From positions 1-10,252 of the forward strand of contig DASUWQ010000504.1 of the NCBI GenBank assembly GCA_036378375.1: a stretch of 10,252 nucleotides of DNA. The letters are read 5' to 3'. This DNA is from JAFAVN01 sp036378375. GTDB taxonomy: Bacteria > Verrucomicrobiota > Verrucomicrobiia > Chthoniobacterales > JAFAMB01. How positions within the stretch are numbered: position 1 is the first letter of the stretch; each line of letters starts with the position of its first letter. Position numbers and translations under genes: made by a program. Shown one piece after another: positions 1 through 5,607 of the stretch. The notes under the pieces are model-generated. The model was not told the DNA's origin. It was given only the letters and a program-made list of their open reading frames with translations, and ran no database searches.

Positions 1-186
1 GGTGTTTGGCAGTTCGAACCGCTCCAACGTCACCCTTCGCAATTCAAGCGCTGAGACGTTCGCGGGAGCCGCCTGCTAATCGACGCTGTGTAGCGAGGTA
101 ATTTGTTGCGCGATCATGCGAGCGGTCTGGCAGCGGTCAAAAGCGGCTCCCCTCCAGGCGCTGGGTCGATGATGGGCCTAAACGAG
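1..186. other. Left-edge stretch with no callable gene
   Basis: No gene is callable here. The three plus-strand frames stop at 52-54, 77-79 and 97-99, so the 3' end of a gene entering from the left is possible, but no family is recognisable. The segment contains a 9-bp inverted repeat, GGGAGCCGC (64-72) and GCGGCTCCC (143-151), about 36 nt past the M23 stop on the minus strand. The spacer is long (70 nt) and no T-run follows, so a terminator role is only a guess. Confidence 0.3.
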
Positions 187-1164
187 TCACCGCGGCAGGC
201 CGCAAACCAGGCTAATGTACTGTTTTCCTTCCTCTGACAGAGCATAGTCTGATCCGTGGTTCCTGATTAAGCCCCTGGTCTGCAGATGCTGAGGGAAAGG
301 CGAAGAATGGACCCAGGTTAGGGTTGGCTGGGTCACATGTTCGCTGGAACCAGTGACTTTAAGTGGCAAGCCTGTCCGGTCGAAACTCATCTCACAGCTG
401 GGGGCGTCCGGTTGTCCTTCCAAAAGCCACGAATATCGATCGGTCAGATCCATTCGCGGCGAGATCGGAACTAGTACTTTGAACCAGGGTTCTCCCTGTT
501 GAACGAAGGCAGCCACGGTCAGGCTCGGATTCTTTTGAAGCTCGAGATAAAACCGGCCGATATCGATACCGGCCAAATTGATCCCATTGTAGATACCATG
601 CCGGTTTATATCCGCGGCATGGTGCCCCGGGAACCAGTCCGAAAAGTGGGAGTTCAAAAGCAGATTCAGCTCCAGATGGACGTGGGCGCGCTCCCTGTCG
701 ATACCTTCTCCCGTATGACCCATGACCGCGATCGGCGAACCTTGATTCACTGACTCGCCAACGTTGACGGTGATGCTGTTCAGATGGGCGTAAAGGCCGT
801 AGTAAGGGAAACCGTCAAGATGATGCTCGATGACCACATACCGGCCGTAGTTCGAGCTTCCAGCGATAGGATTGGTGTAAACCACGGTTCCGTTGGCGAT
901 CGCATGGATGATATCTTCTGGCTCCCCGGTAGGTCCTCGGTGTAGGGGCCGGATATCGATTCCCTCGTGAAATCGGGTGTAGATGATTTGCGATCCGATG
1001 CGTTTTGGGTTCCGGACGAAACCGTATTGGCCACCTTGCCAGGCCTGGCTGATTTGGCCCTCGAAATCACGCTGAACATATTGATAGAACCCGGCGAAAT
1101 CGCCGGTCAAAAGGCCGTCGTTCTCCGTTGGTAATATCAATTTCGGAGGTTCGGCGTTGGCCAT
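187..1164 (-). CDS. M23-family (LytM-type) metallopeptidase
   Basis: This 325-residue protein contains a peptidase M23 domain at about residues 60-170. The active-site set is complete: HEGID supplies H66 and D70, YAHL supplies H127, and HVHLE supplies H161 and H163. By analogy with LytM, H66, D70 and H163 bind zinc while H127 and H161 act in catalysis. Family members cut peptide cross-links of peptidoglycan or act as envelope scaffolds. A C-terminal part of about 145 residues after the domain is not recognised. The ATG at 1164 is the only normal start after an in-frame TGA at 1192-1194. The frame reads PISLLLAGT just before this ATG and MANAEPP from it, which looks like the second half of a signal peptide. 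The annotated start may therefore lack the export signal. The gene is divergent from a lipoprotein gene. Confidence 0.85.
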   Translation of the reverse strand: MANAEPPKLILPTENDGLLTGDFAGFYQYVQRDFEGQISQAWQGGQYGFVRNPKRIGSQIIYTRFHEGIDIRPLHRGPTGEPEDIIHAIANGTVVYTNPIAGSSNYGRYVVIEHHLDGFPYYGLYAHLNSITVNVGESVNQGSPIAVMGHTGEGIDRERAHVHLELNLLLNSHFSDWFPGHHAADINRHGIYNGINLAGIDIGRFYLELQKNPSLTVAAFVQQGEPWFKVLVPISPRMDLTDRYSWLLEGQPDAPSCEMSFDRTGLPLKVTGSSEHVTQPTLTWVHSSPFPQHLQTRGLIRNHGSDYALSEEGKQYISLVCGLPR

Positions 1165-1236
1165 GGTGCCTGCTAGGAGGAGCGAGATCGGTCAGGAGAG
1201 CAGCCTCGTTTGCAACTTGAAGGGCGTCCAAATCAT
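1165..1236 (-). pseudogene. Possible interrupted signal-peptide start of the M23 gene
   Basis: An ATG at 1236 opens the same frame as the M23 gene and reads MIWTPFKLQTRLLS, then TGA (1192-1194), then PISLLLAGT directly into MANAEPP. Joined across the stop, this has a basic n-region, a hydrophobic core and an AxA-like cleavage region (MANA before EPP). Changing TGA to TGG or CGA would restore a full secretory signal. The stop could be a real inactivating mutation, a sequencing or assembly error, or a sign that the resemblance is chance. An in-frame TAA lies just upstream at 1249-1251. No strong ribosome binding site is visible for this ATG. Confidence 0.4.
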
Positions 1237-1319
1237 ATTCCGTTTGGTTTATCGCGCTCCTTGGGAGCCACACCGTTATAGAGGATAGAATTTGCAACCG
1301 TGAAGCCCTTTCGCTAAAC

Positions 1320-1323
1320 GGAG
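1320..1323 (+). promoter_or_regulatory. Shine-Dalgarno GGAG of the lipoprotein gene
   Basis: GGAG sits three bases before the ATG at 1327. It is one of few recognisable ribosome binding sites in the window and supports this start, although the spacing is shorter than usual. Confidence 0.4.
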
Positions 1324-1326
1324 CAG

Positions 1327-1875
1327 ATGCATTTCCGCCTTAGGACGTTAAGCCTACTGCTGCTAGTCGCCTTCACCGCCTGTTCTTCCCAAAAGATCTC
1401 TCGTTGGGTCCCGTTTGTAGGTCCGAAGCCCGAGCGTCCGGGGGCAGTCCCGAATGCTGCCAAGGCTGAGAAAGGCAATCCATTCGGTCCTATTACGGGA
1501 ACCGTGGCTTACGGACTAGAAATGCGGGTAACGTTGTCGCCCGAAGAGATCAAACTCCCAGATACCAGGTCGTTTGAGGCCCGGATAGTCCTGATCAACC
1601 GAACCAAAAAAGCGGTGACGCTCTTATTCAACGATAGCCGCGAATACGACTTCCTCCTCCAGGATGCGGGTGGGAAGAAACTCGTCCAGTGGACGGATGA
1701 TCAGCCGGTGACGCAAACTCCGGCTTATGTGATCGTGAATCCCGGCGAACGATCCGAGTTTGTTGGCACCATCTCCACCCGGGACATGGTTGCTGGGCGC
1801 CCGTACACGCTCCAAGCGTCTATGATGGGTTACGCAAAGTTGACGACGACGATCAACATCACGCCACAGAAATAA
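1327..1875 (+). CDS. Lipoprotein with BsuPI-like domain
   Basis: The 182-residue product starts with a basic n-region and a hydrophobic core (LSLLLLVAF) ending in TAC-SS, a lipobox-like site with C19 as the predicted lipidated cysteine. A low-complexity Pro/Ala/Lys linker follows (about 30-55). Residues 65-175 resemble the BsuPI domain (intracellular proteinase inhibitor fold). The matching features are a strand with LINRTKKAVTLLF, then the REYDF motif, then GGKKLVQW, then NPGERSEF, in the order seen in that family. BsuPI domains are beta-sandwiches. Many are found in exported proteins of unknown role, so protease inhibition should not be assumed. The start is supported by GGAG at 1320-1323. 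The TAA stop is directly followed by, and forms part of, the GGCGA repeat element. The gene is divergent from the M23 peptidase, suggesting an envelope pair. Confidence 0.8.
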   Translation: MHFRLRTLSLLLLVAFTACSSQKISRWVPFVGPKPERPGAVPNAAKAEKGNPFGPITGTVAYGLEMRVTLSPEEIKLPDTRSFEARIVLINRTKKAVTLLFNDSREYDFLLQDAGGKKLVQWTDDQPVTQTPAYVIVNPGERSEFVGTISTRDMVAGRPYTLQASMMGYAKLTTTINITPQK

Positions 1876-2037
1876 GGCGAATGGGCGAGCCGGCGAAACA
1901 GCGAATGGGCGTCTGATGCGCAGCTACTCCCGTAGGGTCATGATTTTGGACGTTGCGCCCCGGTTATTTGCACAGACAGTGCTTTTCACGCGCGGGCTCG
2001 CCCATTCGCCCATTCGCCTTTTCGCCGATTCGCAGTT
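1873..2037. repeat. Element A: inverted arrays of 8-bp GGCGA units
   Basis: The left arm (1873-1912) is five successive 8-bp units of the form NNNGGCGA, including ATGGGCGA at 1881-1888 and the variant ATGGGCGT at 1905-1912. The right arm (1998-2037) is five units in inverse orientation, including TCGCCCAT twice and TCGCCGAT. A perfect 16-bp inverted repeat, GGCGAATGGGCGAGCC (1876-1891) against 1995-2010, lies across the arms. The spacer between arms is about 85 nt. The element fills the space between the lipoprotein stop and the methyltransferase stop, and the first unit includes the lipoprotein TAA codon. It could act as a two-way terminator or be a small non-coding mobile repeat. Short ORFs inside it are not credible genes. 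Confidence 0.8.
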
Positions 2038-2039
2038 TC

Positions 2040-2774
2040 CTACCGCTTTCGCCACAAACTCACTTGCGCTACGCTCCATTGAAACTTGCGGGCATGCTCG
2101 CGGATCAGGAATGGCAGATCTTTGGCGGAAACCAGGGCCAGATGAGGCTCTAGAATCTCCTGAATCCGGTTCAATGTCCTGACGCTGCTATGGGCGAGCC
2201 AGTTTTCACTCGGGGTAAACTCTTCGAGCCAAGTGTAAGGGGAAGCCAGGATGACGTGGCCGTCCGCTCTCACCAATCGCTTGATTTCCCTTAACAAATT
2301 TGCCGGCCGAGGTACCCGGTCGATCAGGTTAGCTGCCAGAATCAGGTCAAAGGGCCCGAATTCCGGCGAAACCTGCAGGGCGTCTCCTACAAAGAACCGG
2401 CACTTGGAGCGGTCAATCTGAGGATCCAACCGGCGAGTGACAGTCGTTGACCGCTGACCCTCCTCAAGAATCCGAATCTGTACTTCTCCAGCCTCTTGCA
2501 TGGCTTGAGCTGCGGCAATGAATTGGCTGGAAAGGTCAATCCCAATAACATCGTCGGCCCAACGAGTCAGCTCAAAAGTCGATCGGCCAACAGCGCACCC
2601 TAGATCGAGCGCGCGCGGTACCCGCCCGATGCTCGGCAGAAAGTCGCTGACGCAGCGAGCGGGATAAAAAAGTGCGCCTTGGGGCCCGAAAGAATAGGGG
2701 AGTTGGTCCTCCGCTGTGCCGTAATGAAACAGCAGATACTGGTTCAGCAGAAGATCTGTTTCGTAAATGTTCAA
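2040..2774 (-). CDS. Stand-alone OvoA-C-type mercaptohistidine N-methyltransferase
   Basis: This 244-residue class I SAM-dependent methyltransferase closely resembles the C-terminal domain of OvoA, which N-methylates 5-thiohistidine to give ovothiol A. Family landmarks in order are YETDLLLNQYLLFHYG (4-19), the SAM loop ALDLGCAVGR (55-64), the acidic ribose-binding position at GID (D80), GDA (129-132), DLILAANLIDRV (143-154), SPYTWLEEFTP (178-188) and PFLIREHARKFQ (221-232). The iron-dependent sulfoxide synthase half of OvoA is absent, and no such gene is in the window. The frame is closed by TAA at 2784-2786, so the only usable start is TTG at 2774, with no clear ribosome binding site. The substrate is inferred from similarity; another thiol-imidazole compound is possible. 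The gene lies downstream of the M29 gene on the same strand, across a hairpin. Confidence 0.85.
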   Translation of the reverse strand: MNIYETDLLLNQYLLFHYGTAEDQLPYSFGPQGALFYPARCVSDFLPSIGRVPRALDLGCAVGRSTFELTRWADDVIGIDLSSQFIAAAQAMQEAGEVQIRILEEGQRSTTVTRRLDPQIDRSKCRFFVGDALQVSPEFGPFDLILAANLIDRVPRPANLLREIKRLVRADGHVILASPYTWLEEFTPSENWLAHSSVRTLNRIQEILEPHLALVSAKDLPFLIREHARKFQWSVAQVSLWRKR

Positions 2775-2848
2775 GGCTCGTGGTTAGCTGGTTACAGGCA
2801 ATCGGGTTTCGTTGCGAGGCTGGATAGATGGAGCGTATGGGCGGGCCT

Positions 2849-2866
2849 CATAAGTCCCATGAGTCC
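2849..2866. repeat. Tandem 9-bp repeat
   Basis: CATAAGTCC is followed at once by CATGAGTCC, two 9-bp units differing at one base, in the gap between the methyltransferase start and the M29 stop. It may be a remnant of a dispersed repeat. No function can be read from it. Confidence 0.3.
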
Positions 2867-2873
2867 TAGCAAC

Positions 2874-2906
2874 GAAGCCGTGCGCCGGCTGATGCCGCAC
2901 GGCTTC
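2874..2906 (-). terminator. Hairpin downstream of the M29 gene
   Basis: GAAGCCGTGCG (2874-2884) pairs perfectly with CGCACGGCTTC (2896-2906), giving an 11-bp stem with an 11-nt loop. On the minus strand it begins 24 nt after the M29 stop codon, as expected for a terminator, but only a short mixed T-containing stretch follows rather than a clean T-run. It would separate the M29 transcript from the methyltransferase gene. Confidence 0.55.
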
Positions 2907-2930
2907 CCAAAACAACTCGCTGACAACGCC

Positions 2931-4094
2931 TTAGCTCAGCAGCCCGGCCATGTACGGAGCAGGAACGAAGTCCTCAATCAGGATCTCGGTTTTCCCGTTT
3001 CGGCGCATCCGCACCTGCGATACGTTCACCTCTGGCGTCTTGTGAGGCGCGAACAGAATGTCGTCATGCGTGGCGTTCTTCTGATTCGAGAATTTGTCTG
3101 GAGTCAGATGCCCGCCGAGGTGATCGCTGCGGCCAGTCGCCACATGCAAGGTTCCCAGAATTTTCTCATCCTGAATGTCGCGTCCTGAAACTGGCAGAAG
3201 CTGCGTTCCGAAACCAAGCTCACCGAGTTCTCCGGTTACCGGATCGGAACTCAGCTTTTGTTTGTGCTCTTCGACGGTTTTGGCGTTTCCGCGGATCAAT
3301 TTGGCGTCGACAATACGTCCTTGATCAACGGTCATCAGGCCGAGTGTTCCGTCCTCATATTTTAACGGAAACTCGCCTGAGGCGCTCGTAGGAACGAAAT
3401 AAATTTCTCCAGCGGGCAGATTGGCGATGTCTGGCCCCCCGCGACAAAGACCATGGCTCTTCTGTGCCTCTTGTTGGCTCAAGTCCAGATGCAAGGTGGC
3501 CTTCGATCCTGCCACCACGAAGTCGATTTCCACCCAATCAGCCTTTGTCATTCCCAATCGCAGTTTTTCGGCATTTTGGCTGACCTGGTCGTAATTGACC
3601 GCCAAACCGGATTGAAGAATGATTTGGTTGAGTCCGTGCAAGGTGGCGCCGCGGAACCCGTACTTCTTAGCGAAAGCCGTCAAAGGTGCCGTCGCGGAAT
3701 AGGTCGAGATGCAAAGGATAAGATTGTAGTTCGGGTAGATATCTCGTTCCAAACTAAGCTCATTCCCATCGGTCGAAACCGCGAGATCCGGAAGGTCAAG
3801 ATTACTGCCACCGGTGATCTTGTAAGCAAAAAAATCTCCGCCGGTTAGTCCCAGCTCTTTAAGTACGCTGTTCTTTAGACCTTCATAGAAAACTTCGTAC
3901 GCGTGCCGCTGGATCGTCAAATCCGGATTTTTCAGGAACGCGAAGTCCTTAACCTGATGAGGATCTTCGAGGTCGATTAGGACAGCTACTTTTTCGCCGG
4001 CCTTAGGATTGAACACTGTCTTGAGAAGGCGAGCTAAGCTGAACGGAGGAAACGTATCCGGCACCGTGAGAGATGCTGCTGTTAAGGTGGACAT
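2931..4094 (-). CDS. M29-type (aminopeptidase T / AmpS-like) metallopeptidase
   Basis: The product is 387 residues from the ATG at 4094; a GTG at 4130 would add 12. The C-terminal half carries the metal-ligand pattern of the M29 family. Numbered from the GTG start, this is GEIYFVP (E242), GELGFGT (E304), GTLHVATG (H329) and HDD (H355, D357), matching the two glutamates, two histidines and one aspartate that hold the two-metal centre. M29 enzymes remove N-terminal residues from peptides in the cytoplasm. The length is close to the roughly 400 residues usual for the family. The N-terminal half is more divergent. MSTLTAASL is favoured as the N-terminus because the 12 extra residues (MCNQNRNRNALI) look like chance extension. 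No strong ribosome binding site supports either start. No signal peptide is evident. Confidence 0.75.
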   Translation of the reverse strand: MSTLTAASLTVPDTFPPFSLARLLKTVFNPKAGEKVAVLIDLEDPHQVKDFAFLKNPDLTIQRHAYEVFYEGLKNSVLKELGLTGGDFFAYKITGGSNLDLPDLAVSTDGNELSLERDIYPNYNLILCISTYSATAPLTAFAKKYGFRGATLHGLNQIILQSGLAVNYDQVSQNAEKLRLGMTKADWVEIDFVVAGSKATLHLDLSQQEAQKSHGLCRGGPDIANLPAGEIYFVPTSASGEFPLKYEDGTLGLMTVDQGRIVDAKLIRGNAKTVEEHKQKLSSDPVTGELGELGFGTQLLPVSGRDIQDEKILGTLHVATGRSDHLGGHLTPDKFSNQKNATHDDILFAPHKTPEVNVSQVRMRRNGKTEILIEDFVPAPYMAGLLS

Positions 4095-4391
4095 AATGAG
4101 AGCGTTTCTGTTTCTATTTTGGTTACACACGCCGCAAACCCTGCGTAGCGCAAGATGATTCTCAGCATCCAGAATTAAACATTTCTGGAGCCCGTGCGTG
4201 TGTTTGAGATACTAGGATGGTCACTGTCAGCCTTATGTCAGGAGAGTTGAGGGTCAGAGGTTTATTCCTGGGCCATCGAGGCCGCTGAGCGTGCAGGCGT
4301 CCGGCAAACAGCGGAACACCCTTGGGAATTACGGATCCCGTTCGTGCGACGTTCGCCGACTACTGAAAATTTCCGGACGCTCGGACAGCAT
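4095..4391. other. Intergenic region between the LysR gene and the M29 gene
   Basis: This region of just under 300 bases has no coding frame with family resemblance. It holds a dyad near the M29 start (4168-4189) and, near the LysR end, an 8-bp inverted repeat: GCGTCCGG (4297-4304) and CCGGACGC (4373-4380). That repeat encloses 68 nt and extends by AAA/TTT across one bulged base. It lies just past the LysR stop on the minus strand and may help end that transcript, though 8-bp repeats at this spacing also occur by chance. No convincing -35/-10 pair was found. Confidence 0.3.
4168..4189 (-). promoter_or_regulatory. Dyad upstream of the M29 gene, possible operator
   Basis: TCCAGAA (4168-4174) and TTCTGGA (4183-4189) form a perfect 7-bp inverted repeat with an 8-nt AT-rich spacer, about 75-95 nt upstream of the M29 ATG. 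The size and symmetry suit a dimeric regulator, and a LysR-type gene lies next to it, but no link between the two is shown. Confidence 0.3.
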
Positions 4392-5297
4392 CTACATTTG
4401 GCTGCGTCCCGTCTTTGGCTTTTTTGGCACAGCGAGCTGCGTCTGAGCCTCTTTGCGGATCTCTGCCAGAAAAAGGCTAGGTAGCACTGCCAGAGGCTCT
4501 TGCCAAAAAGCCGCGATCTTCACGCGCGGGAAGTCATCGAGATCGATTGCTTGAAGCCTGGGTCCGAACTCAAGGCCAGGCGCGCGTACCGATAGACCGA
4601 CCCCGTAGCCGGCAGCCGCATAGGTCAGTACCATTTCCAACGTCGAGAGTTCGATATTGATTTCCCAGGGTGGACCATGTTGTCGAAGGCCGTCTTGAAA
4701 TGTCCGGTAGAGGGCAGAGTTGGCCGGCACAGAGATCAGCGGGAGAGCCCGTTGCGCTAAGATCTCCTTGGCTTTTTTGGGCTTAGCATCCAAAGCAACG
4801 AGCAGAACCAGAGGGAGTTCAGCAAGCACTTCGGTTTGAATACCGCTGGGCGGCTTGGTGTAAAGCTCGGTCACCGCCAGGTGAACTTCCTGCGCCAAAA
4901 GGTAGTCTTCGGCCATGGATTGGTCCGCCTCACGCAAGATCAGCTTTAGTTCGGGGACGCGCTGTTTGACCCGGTCCAAGAGCCGGGGGCCGAACTCTCG
5001 CAATAGCGCGGTCGAGGCAGCCAGACGGAGCTCTTTGTTTTGGTGCCCCCTGAGTTCGCCCGAAACCAGCTCGAGGTTTTCGAAAAATGGTTGGATAAAG
5101 CGAAACAGACGCTCTCCGGCAGGCGTCAAGGAGAAGGGCCTTCGGTGGAACAGTTTCTGACCCAAATATTCTTCGAGCTGCAGAATCTGGCCACTCACCG
5201 CCGGCTGCTGTATGCCATAAGGCATATGCCGAACCGCTGAGCTGATCCCGCCATGCTTAGAAACATAGAAAAAGAGCTCTAAATGATGGACATTCAC
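4392..5297 (-). CDS. LysR-family transcriptional regulator
   Basis: This 301-residue protein has the layout of a LysR-type regulator. The N-terminal winged helix-turn-helix (about 3-62) contains the typical HGGISSAVRH, QPAVSGQILQLEEYLG and LFHRRPFSLTPAGERLF segments. A linker helix follows, then a periplasmic-binding-protein-like effector domain (about 90-285) with AAGYGVGLSV near its end, as in the family. Length is normal. The start is GTG at 5297, chosen because NVHHLELF aligns with the usual LysR N-terminus. No Shine-Dalgarno is visible. It is divergent from aroC across a repeat-bearing gap and followed on the same strand by the M29 gene, its nearest possible target. The effector is unknown. 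The C-terminus ends in a short basic Lys/Pro/Arg tail. Confidence 0.9.
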   Translation of the reverse strand: MNVHHLELFFYVSKHGGISSAVRHMPYGIQQPAVSGQILQLEEYLGQKLFHRRPFSLTPAGERLFRFIQPFFENLELVSGELRGHQNKELRLAASTALLREFGPRLLDRVKQRVPELKLILREADQSMAEDYLLAQEVHLAVTELYTKPPSGIQTEVLAELPLVLLVALDAKPKKAKEILAQRALPLISVPANSALYRTFQDGLRQHGPPWEINIELSTLEMVLTYAAAGYGVGLSVRAPGLEFGPRLQAIDLDDFPRVKIAAFWQEPLAVLPSLFLAEIRKEAQTQLAVPKKPKTGRSQM

Positions 5298-5607
5298 GTG
5301 AGGATTAACGCGGTATCGGTGCGGTTACTGTTTCTGGCCGGTAACAACGCGGGGCGCGGGTAAAAAAAGGAGTGAGGAGGTAGAATCTAGGAGCTAGGAG
5401 GGCCTGCAGGACCTGAGTTGAGACAACAATCACTCACCACTGGATTTGAGCAAGTCCACAACCTCCGCTCAGTCCGCTACTTCCACTTCTGTCCACTTAC
5501 GTCGCGTTCCCCGCTCGCCGTTTCGCCGATTCGCCCTTTCACTCCTAGCTCCTGCATAGACTTGACTCCAATAAACGCTTATATAGATGGACAGCTTCAA
5601 TAGCGAC
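5298..5607. other. Divergent intergenic region between the LysR gene and aroC
   Basis: These 310 bases must hold the promoters of both flanking genes. Most of it is occupied by repeat element B (5368-5554). The remainder includes a poly-A tract at 5362-5368 and a pyrimidine-rich stretch at about 5461-5500 with loosely repeated TCCACTT. A short frame here (5418-5603) has no protein-like character. The AT-rich end near 5562-5585 is the best guess for an aroC promoter, but its spacing is poor. Confidence 0.5.
5368..5554. repeat. Element B: 8-bp TCGCC units with inverted AGGAG arms
   Basis: The right arm contains successive 8-bp units TCGCCGTT (5515-5522), TCGCCGAT (5523-5530) and TCGCCCTT (5531-5538), then TCACTCCT (5539-5546). 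The left arm has AGGAGTGA (5368-5375), the reverse complement of the last unit. A perfect 12-bp inverted repeat, AGGAGCTAGGAG (5389-5400) against CTCCTAGCTCCT (5542-5553), joins the two ends. The unit TCGCCGAT also occurs in element A (2022-2029), and the period is the same, so the two elements are probably related. It sits in the shared LysR/aroC promoter region. Confidence 0.65.

Noticed and set aside
1..35. tRNA T-loop-like string GTTCGAAC at the left edge
   Set aside because: The flanking T-stem would have two mismatches in five pairs, and no properly placed CCA end is present.
64..151. An 88-nt segment bounded by a 9-bp inverted repeat, considered as a long-variable-arm tRNA or small RNA
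   Set aside because: There is no T-loop consensus before the 3' arm and no convincing internal arms. Such a repeat can occur by chance.
499..753. Plus-strand frame inside the M23 gene
   Set aside because: It is a shadow of the minus-strand gene, which carries an intact catalytic motif set.
1261..1291. Possible promoter TTGGGA (1261-1266) and TAGAAT (1286-1291) for the lipoprotein gene
   Set aside because: The spacing is 19 bases and the -35 match is poor, so it is too weak to call.
1067..1297. Minus-strand frame overlapping the M23 start
   Set aside because: It has no signal-like or family character. The same-frame upstream extension of the M23 gene is the better explanation.
1998..2037. 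8-bp arrays considered as a CRISPR or microsatellite
   Set aside because: The units are too short and have no spacers, and the two arms are inverted. This is not a CRISPR.
1916..2182. Short plus-strand frames within and after element A
   Set aside because: They cover the repeat arms and the antisense of the methyltransferase, with no protein-like features.
2679..3188. 169-residue plus-strand frame
   Set aside because: It is antisense to the M29 and methyltransferase genes and spans their hairpin gap.
5562..5585. TTGACT (5562-5567) and TATATA (5580-5585) as an aroC promoter
   Set aside because: The spacer is only 12 bases, and a transcript from it would begin inside the longer aroC reading frame.
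5418..5603. 61-residue frame upstream of aroC
   Set aside because: It consists of repeat-element translation and overlaps the aroC start region, with no recognisable motif.
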